Shown piece by piece: positions 6,230 to 6,325 of a stretch of DNA of 6,325 nt; within the stretch, counting starts at the first letter, position 1; every line of letters begins with the position of its first letter. Where the stretch lies: positions 1 to 6,325 of the forward strand of contig CALISH010000058.1 in NCBI GenBank assembly GCA_938041275.1, read 5' to 3'. A model generated the notes under the pieces. It saw only the letters and a list, made by a program, of their open reading frames with translations. It searched no databases and was not told the DNA's origin. The stretch comes from an uncultured Solobacterium sp. (GTDB lineage: Bacteria; Bacillota_I; Bacilli_A; Erysipelotrichales; Erysipelotrichaceae). Both the position numbers and the translations under genes were made by a program.

Positions 6230-6253
6230 CCGCACGTATAACGTGCGGTTTTT
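6230..6253. terminator. Perfect 8-bp hairpin with flanking T/A tracts
   Basis: CCGCACGT (6230-6237) and ACGTGCGG (6241-6248) form a perfect stem with an ATA loop, followed by TTTTT on the plus strand. No rightward gene precedes it, so in that orientation it has nothing obvious to end. On the minus strand the stem is preceded by five A residues and followed by a looser T-rich run (ATTGTTATTT), so it may end a leftward transcript arriving from beyond the window. It could equally be the terminal hairpin of a mobile element. Confidence 0.5.
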
Positions 6254-6254
6254 A

Positions 6255-6325
6255 GGCTACCCTATAAGGGCCTTTACCACACTTCGACCCTTAAGGGTCT
6301 TGTGTAAAAGACCGACAACCGTGTT
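6255..6325. other. Hairpin-rich, GC-elevated non-coding end of the window, possible structured RNA
   Basis: No gene is supported here. The stretch holds CCCT-ATA-AGGG (6260-6270) and a longer stem in which GACCC/GGGTC (6286-6290/6295-6299, TTAA loop) is extended by ACAC/GTGT (6279-6282/6302-6305) and CTTT/AAAG (6272-6275/6307-6310) around small internal loops. From 6231 onward GC is about 48%, against about 25% in the 80 bases before. Short palindromes interrupted by bulges, with a composition unlike the flanks, suggest a folded RNA or the end of an insertion element. The strand is not certain and the feature runs off the window. Confidence 0.4.

Overview
The window looks like chromosomal DNA of a low-GC Firmicute. 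The coding sequence is AT-rich, Shine-Dalgarno sites are of the AGGAGG type, genes are tightly packed, and the protein families are typical of that phylum. The style of the Sir2, YunD-like and YbgA proteins would fit an Erysipelotrichia-like or related gut or oral anaerobe, but that placement is an impression and not something the sequence proves.

Layout. (1) Positions 52-3551 hold a leftward four-gene operon. In transcription order it encodes an unrecognised small membrane protein, a cation diffusion facilitator (CDF) exporter with a manganese-type metal site, a cytoplasmic YunD/UshA-like metallophosphoesterase, and the N-terminal part of an EamA (DMT) permease that stops after about four membrane segments. 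The spacings are 23 nt, 1 nt and a 4-nt ATGA overlap, so the genes are probably cotranscribed and partly translationally coupled. (2) Positions 3552-3632 form a divergent promoter region with a perfect 12-bp inverted repeat (6-nt spacer) overlapping the likely rightward transcription start. It is the best candidate operator here. (3) Positions 3633-5311 hold a rightward two-gene operon: a WYL-domain regulator and a zinc-containing Sir2 deacylase. It ends in a strong hairpin terminator. (4) Positions 5357-6131 hold a leftward pair that overlaps: a YbgA/DUF1722 protein followed by a pyrimidine-dimer DNA glycosylase-like protein (T4 endonuclease V superfamily). It converges on the same terminator. 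(5) Positions 6150-6325 are non-coding as far as I can see. They hold a probable -10 box for the YbgA pair and then, after an abrupt rise in GC from about 25% to 48% near 6230, a series of hairpins. These could be the end of a structured RNA or of a mobile element lying beyond the window.

How the parts may work together. The WYL protein probably controls its own operon and perhaps the divergent metal/nucleotide operon through the shared inverted repeat. The CDF exporter is predicted to remove Mn2+, and the next gene encodes a two-metal phosphoesterase, so the left operon may concern metal and nucleotide housekeeping. The right-hand pair is a plausible UV-damage repair unit: in E. coli ybgA sits beside the photolyase gene phr, whereas here a DUF1722 protein sits beside a different pyrimidine-dimer repair enzyme. 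I found no CRISPR array, tRNA, rRNA or complete insertion sequence.
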